Shown here one piece after another: positions 59,792-64,000 of a stretch of DNA of 64,000 nucleotides; within the stretch, counting starts at the first letter, position 1, and each line of letters begins with the position of its first letter. The stretch lies in contig CM064870.1 of assembly GCA_032719365.1 (NCBI GenBank), forward strand, positions 21,642,738-21,706,737, given 5' to 3'. The translations under genes were made by a program, and so were the position numbers. Source of the DNA: Prinsepia uniflora. Lineage: Eukaryota; Streptophyta; Magnoliopsida; Rosales; Rosaceae. The notes under the pieces were generated by a model. That model ran no database searches and was not told the DNA's origin. It saw nothing but the letters and a program-made list of their open reading frames with translations.

Positions 59792-60741
59792 AGAAATCAA
59801 ACATGAACTAACATGGCTAGGGCTTCAAGTAACCCTAGCCATAATTACACTACTCAAACATTATTGAATAAATGAATAACATAATTAAATGCATAAGAAA
59901 CAGAAAACGATAAAAGAATAAATAAACACAAATACTAAAGAATAGCAAGGAGTAGGAAAAGGGGCTCAAACACTCTTCTTTTCCCAAGCCTCACGTCCTC
60001 CTTAGTACAAGCTTGAATCCAAAAACATAAAAAATAATAAAATACGGCTAGACTATGTTTATAAATTGAGTATGAATTTTGACAGAGTTTTGGGACCTAG
60101 GAAGGTAAATTCGCCCCCTACAATAAACCCTAATGCCCTTATTTATAAGAGAATAAGTAATCCTCTTAAAAATAAGAGTTTTTAATTAAATTCTATAAGG
60201 AAAAGGCTTCCTAATTAATTAATAAATCTAATTAAAACCTTTCCTACAAGTAAAGGAATTAAAAATAAGAATACAAAAGGAAATATGACTAAATCCCTAT
60301 ACAATATGGAGAATAAATGTGGAAGGAACTTAAAGTTAACCTAAAAAATGAGGAAAATCCGGAATAAAGCTACAGGATCCATTTTCGGTGGAAGTCCACC
60401 GAACCGGAGGAAGAGGAATCAGGACACGCACGCCGAGGAATCAGGACAACTCGAAACTTGTGCCAAAATGTTCGTTATATCGAAAGGATGAAAACACGTG
60501 TTGACAATTTCTCGAAATTCGGCTCACGCACCCTCACGTGTCGCCCAAATGCACCGCGCGTGGGAGCCACATGCCACGAACAGTGTCGTCTTCAACCTCC
60601 ATCGTGACCCGGTTCACTAGTTTTCGGGTCGTCCGACCCGGCGACCCGACCCGGTCCAAAAATCACCATTTCTAAACCTTTTTCCTTCCTTCTTCGACTA
60701 ATCCCCTCTAATCTAGCTTAAGAAGAGTTCTATACAATCAA
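59792..60741. repeat. Array unit 7, internally deleted
   Basis: Identical in layout to the others up to 60438, then about 1254 bases are missing and the unit resumes at 60447. The joint carries AATCAGGA (60439-60446), which copies a word present about 20 bases upstream. It keeps CCCTAGCC like unit 1. On its right it runs without a break into unrepeated LTR sequence. Confidence 0.93.
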
Positions 60742-61483
60742 ATCAAGAAAACTCACGTAAAATTTGGTCGTTCTTTAAGCACCCACTACCGATGTTCCTT
60801 CTCACTTTCTAGGTATTTCTCACGTCCAAAACTGCATCCAACAACCCAGTTAAGATGGTAGGGACCTTAAGAACGTGTTTATGAGCTTAGATTCAAGCTT
60901 ACATGTCCACACTCCGATTCGACCACTCAGACTCGAAAATATTCACGGGTTTCCACTACACGTCTTTAACTCGATCTCTCCCTCTTCCTTTCTCTTCTAT
61001 TTTCTTTCCTATCTATATGCTCTCTGTTGTTTTCACTCATACACCTGCTCTCTACTGTTTTCACTCACACACATGATCTCTCTTTCCTTCTCGGCCAAAA
61101 CGGTTCAACCATTACAAATATCACACCATTTTTAATTTTATTATGTAAGGCGGTAGCACATGTTTCCAGAAGATAAGGGACAGGTGTCCCTGTCTAATTT
61201 GTGCACAATTAAATGCAAGGTAAATGTACCAAAATGCCTTTGCACGAAAATTACCAAATTGTCCCTACGCCTTTTAGACCAAATACCGACCCATACGAAC
61301 TTTATTGCCGACGTGTCACCTGTCGATGTACTCAGGAGATCGAGACCTACACAACGATCCTCGAAATACGTACAAAAGTATGTCATAAGAAAAGTCAACT
61401 TTGACCACAATATACAAGGGTAAAAACGTCATTTTTACACTAAATTTTTCGAATTTACATATTTTGCCTTTTCGGACCATTAC
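60742..61483 (-). other. Unrepeated 5' part of the giant LTR
   Basis: LTR sequence between the array and the LTR start, present once. It carries the GACAGGTGACACG box (complement near 61310) and pyrimidine-rich TCTCTCCCTCTTCCTTTCTC-type sequence near 60975. The short frames in it have no relatives in the other LTRs. Confidence 0.65.
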
Positions 61484-61490
61484 AATCTAG

Positions 61491-61497
61491 CCCCCTT
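61491..61497 (-). other. Polypurine tract of the minus-strand Ty3 element
   Basis: AAGGGGG on the minus strand, followed by CTAGAT and the LTR start; same arrangement as at 15773-15785. Confidence 0.85.
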
Positions 61498-61517
61498 AAG
61501 AAATTTTGTCCTCGAAA

Positions 61518-64000
61518 TTAATGGAACAAGTAGGGGTACTGCTCTCGCATCAGTGCCTCGGATTCCCATGTCGTTTCCTCCATATTGTGATTCCTCCACA
61601 GTACCTTTACAAGAGGAACAGTCTTCCGTCGAAGTACTTGTCTTTACGGTCCAGAATCTCTACAAGCGGCTCTTAAAAACTCAAATATTCTCTAAGCTCG
61701 ATAGGATGCTCTTCCAGTATATGAGAGTCATCGTGAATGTACTTCCAGTTAGGGTAATGCTAACTGATATGCAACAGGGCCAATCCTTTCAAGAATCTCA
61801 TATGGTCCAATGAATCGTGGACTCAATTTCCCCCGTCTGCCAAATCGTACAATACCCTTCCAAGGGGATAATTTCAAGAATACCCAATCCCTCACTTCAA
61901 ACTCGAGATCTCTGGTTTGGCAATCGACATAGCTCTTCTGTCGATCTTGGGCTGCCTTGAGTCTGTCTCGGATAAGTGTGACCTTTTTCCTTGGTAATGT
62001 CTACCATTTCCGATGTCGACAATTTCCTTTTGCCCATTTCTGTCCAACATAAGGGTGTTCTACATTGCCGTCCATACAAGGCTTCATAGGGTGCCATCCC
62101 AATGCTCGCTTGGTAACTGTGATTATAAGCGAACTCTATTAGTGCTAGATGGAACTCCCAAGTACCTTGAAATTACAAAACACAGGCTCTCATCATATCT
62201 TCCAAAATTTGAATAGTCCGTCTCGACTGGCCATTGGTCTGGGGATAAAAAGAAGTACTAAAATGCAGCTTCATCCTAAAGGCTTTCTGCAAACTCTGCC
62301 AAAATCTCGATGTAAATCTCGGATCTCGATATGAGACTATGGATTCCGGAGTACCATGCAACCGTATGATCTCATCAATAAACAACTGGGAATATTGGGT
62401 CATCTGAAAGTTCTCTCGCACTGGCAAAAAATGCGCTGACTTTGTAAGCCTATCCACAATCATCCACACACCATCATGGCCTTTCGGCGTCCTGGGAAGT
62501 TTAACTACAAAATCCATCGTCAGGTGATCCCACTTCTATTCAGGAATCGGCAGTGGTTGCATTGCTCCATAAGGTCTCTATCGCTTGGCCTTCATCTTTT
62601 GACATATCAAATATCTACTAACTTATTCACCAATTTCTCATTTCATACAAAACCACCAGTAGTGTTCTCGGAGCGTACGATACATCTTGGTTCCACTAGG
62701 ATGCATTGCATAGGCTGAACTATGAGCCTCCTCAAGAATCTCTCTCTTTAGTGTCACATCCTCAGGTACACATAACCGACCTTCCTTCAATAAGGCTCCA
62801 TCCTCTCTAAGTACGCAATCATGTCTCTCCCCAGATTCAACCTTGATCCAAATAATACACAAAGTAGGGTCTTGAAACTGAGCATCAACAATCCGATCTA
62901 TAAGGACAGGCTGTACATGGAAACTTGCTAGCAAAGCTCCTTGACTATCAACTTCTAGACTCACTCCAGTTTTACAGAGCTCAACTAGTAAGGGTAAGCT
63001 AATCATCCTCAAATGTGCCACAGAACTTGCTGACTTCCGACTCAGGGTATCAGCTACTACATTAGCCTTCCCTAGATCATACTTAATGGTGTAGTCATAA
63101 TCTTTAATCAACTCTAACCATCGTCTTTGCCTCATGTTCAGATCCTTCTATGTGAAGAGGTATTTCAAACTCTAATGATAAGTAAAAATCCTGCACGTTT
63201 CACCATATAGATATTGTCTCCAAATCTTCAATGCATGCACTACTACAGCAAGCTCCAAATCATGTGTGGGGTAATTCAATTCCTGGGGTTTCAGCTGTAC
63301 GGAGGCATAAGCAATCACCTTCCCATGTTGCATAAATACACACCCCAGACCCTGTAAAGAAGCATCACTATATACCTCAAACTCCCCATTATCATCAGGA
63401 GGGGCCAATATAGAAGCAGATGTCAATTGCTTCTTCAGTTCCTGGAAACTCTGCTCACAATCCTCGTCCCAAATAAATCTGAATCCCTTCTTAGTCAACC
63501 ACGCCAATGGAGTAGCAATAGTAGAGAATCCCTCTACGAAACGCCTGTAGTAACCAGCTAACCCCAAGAAACTTCTAATTTTGGTAACTGTCTTTGGTTG
63601 TTCCCAGTTTGCTACAGCTTCAATCTTCTAGGGATCCACACTAATCCCCTCAGATGAAATCACATGTCCTAAGAAGCCGATACTAGTTAACTAGAATTGA
63701 CATTAACTTAGCTTCACATAAAGCTGGTTCTCCCTCAGGGTATTAAGCACAACCCTCAAGTACTTCTCATGTGCTTTCGCACTCTTCGAATACACCAAGA
63801 TATCATCAATAAACATAATGACAAAACAATCTAGATATGATCGAAATACTCGGTTCATTAAATCCATAAATGCCGCTGGTGCATTAGTTAAGCCAAACGA
63901 CATCACAAGATACTCATAATAACCATACTGAGTCCAGAAAGCGGTTTTTGGAATGTCCTCTTTTCTAACCCTTAACTGATGATAGCCGGATTGAAGATCA
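61518..64000 (-). pseudogene. Ty3 chromovirus pol: RT, RNase H, integrase and chromodomain-like tail (cut by window end)
   Basis: From the window end downward: RT with KTAFWTQYGYYEYLVMSFGL and the active-site box FIDDILVYS (63800-63850); RNase H with LGLAGYYRRFVEGFS (near 63550) and YSDASLQGLGCVFMQ (near 63370); a zinc-binding region with EEAHSSAYAMHPSGTKMYR (62720-62670); integrase core MDFVVKLPRTPKGHDGVWMI (from 62517); and YEALYGRQCRTPLCWTEMG (62080). The end VPLVKVLWRNHNMEETTWES (about 61620-61560) is typical of chromodomain-bearing Tekay/Del-like elements. Stops near 63703, 63170, 62635 and 62170 and frame changes show it is dead. The integrase core has Tyr at the second catalytic Asp position (SYRDPRF) and Arg where the Glu is expected (GQSRRTIQ). 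Gag and protease lie outside the window. Confidence 0.92.

Larger units (their letters stand above)
46541..60741. repeat. Tandem array of 2208-bp chimeric LTR units, six full and one deleted copy
   Basis: Units start at AGAAATCAAACAYGAACTAAC: 46541, 48752, 50960, 53168, 55376, 57584 and 59792. The first is 2211 bases, the next five exactly 2208. Each unit joins about 965 bases of the nested solo LTR to about 1240 bases of the surrounding LTR, including its GTGGA border. Junctions read ACAATCAAGTAAGAAATC. The breakpoint regions share ATCAAG (46531 and near 60744), which suggests a microhomology-based first duplication followed by unequal exchange. Copies differ at only a few sites. Confidence 0.97.
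45581..61484 (-). mobile_element. Giant 3' LTR of a minus-strand Ty3 element, expanded by a tandem array
   Basis: On the minus strand the LTR starts TGTAATGGTCC at 61484, directly after the polypurine tract, and ends GGGCCCTGTCG at 45581 (canonical CA mutated to CG). Taking out the solo LTR (45904-47505) and the extra array units leaves roughly 2.3 kb, the normal size for its relatives. The LTR carries the GACAGGTGACACG box near 61310 and GAGTCTTTAAACTC near-palindromes. The assignment rests on homology of both ends to the other LTRs and on the continuous junctions. Confidence 0.8.

Noticed and set aside
46541..60741. Array as rDNA spacer, centromere satellite or CRISPR
   Set aside because: No rRNA gene is near, the unit is far longer than plant centromere satellites, and unit content is LTR sequence. 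CRISPR-type short repeats and spacers are absent.

Overview
This is nuclear DNA of a flowering plant, most likely a eudicot. The evidence is AT-rich intergenic sequence, spliced genes with canonical GT/AG junctions, plant-type Ty1/copia and Ty3/chromovirus retrotransposons, a PIF/Harbinger transposase relic, LINE relics, MITE-like repeats, and fragments of two plant host genes (a MurC-like ligase and a TRAF/MATH protein). The species cannot be named from the sequence. No rRNA, tRNA or CRISPR array was seen, and no host gene looks intact.

Layout. 230-5178 (minus) is a multi-exon MurC-like gene (UDP-N-acetylmuramate--L-alanine ligase family) with recognisable splice sites but several stops and frameshifts. 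5350-20856 is an old Ty1/copia element (198-bp LTRs, target-site duplication GACAG). It holds a fragment of a TRAF-like MATH-domain gene in antisense and was split by a Ty3 element at 9632-18742 (about 2.95-kb LTRs, duplication CGCTT). 20862-25209 holds LINE and copia relics. 25210-28640 is a broken LTR with a solo LTR (26023-28262, duplication ATTAT) inserted in it. 29000-30250 joins a truncated Ty3 LTR to a dead Harbinger transposase. 31244-38392 is a complete gag-only LTR element (duplication CCCAG). 38393-41832 is AT-rich intergenic DNA with a MITE-like element. 41833-44427 is a solo LTR (duplication GATTC) carrying a dense cluster of TGACGTCA sites.

The most unusual part is 45581-61484. 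It appears to be a single 3' LTR of a minus-strand, chromodomain-type Ty3 element whose pol (61518 to the window end) follows it. The LTR first received a solo LTR (45904-47505, duplication GTGGA). A segment running across the solo-LTR/host-LTR junction was then amplified into six complete, nearly identical tandem units (2211 bp once, 2208 bp five times) plus a seventh deleted unit. The result is a roughly 15.9-kb LTR containing what looks like a newborn long-unit satellite.

The features do not form an operon or pathway. They form a nested stack of insertions, and the target-site duplications let the order of most events be read directly. Conserved short motifs shared by several LTR families (a near-palindrome, a 5' box and bZIP-type sites) are the best candidates for functional cis elements.
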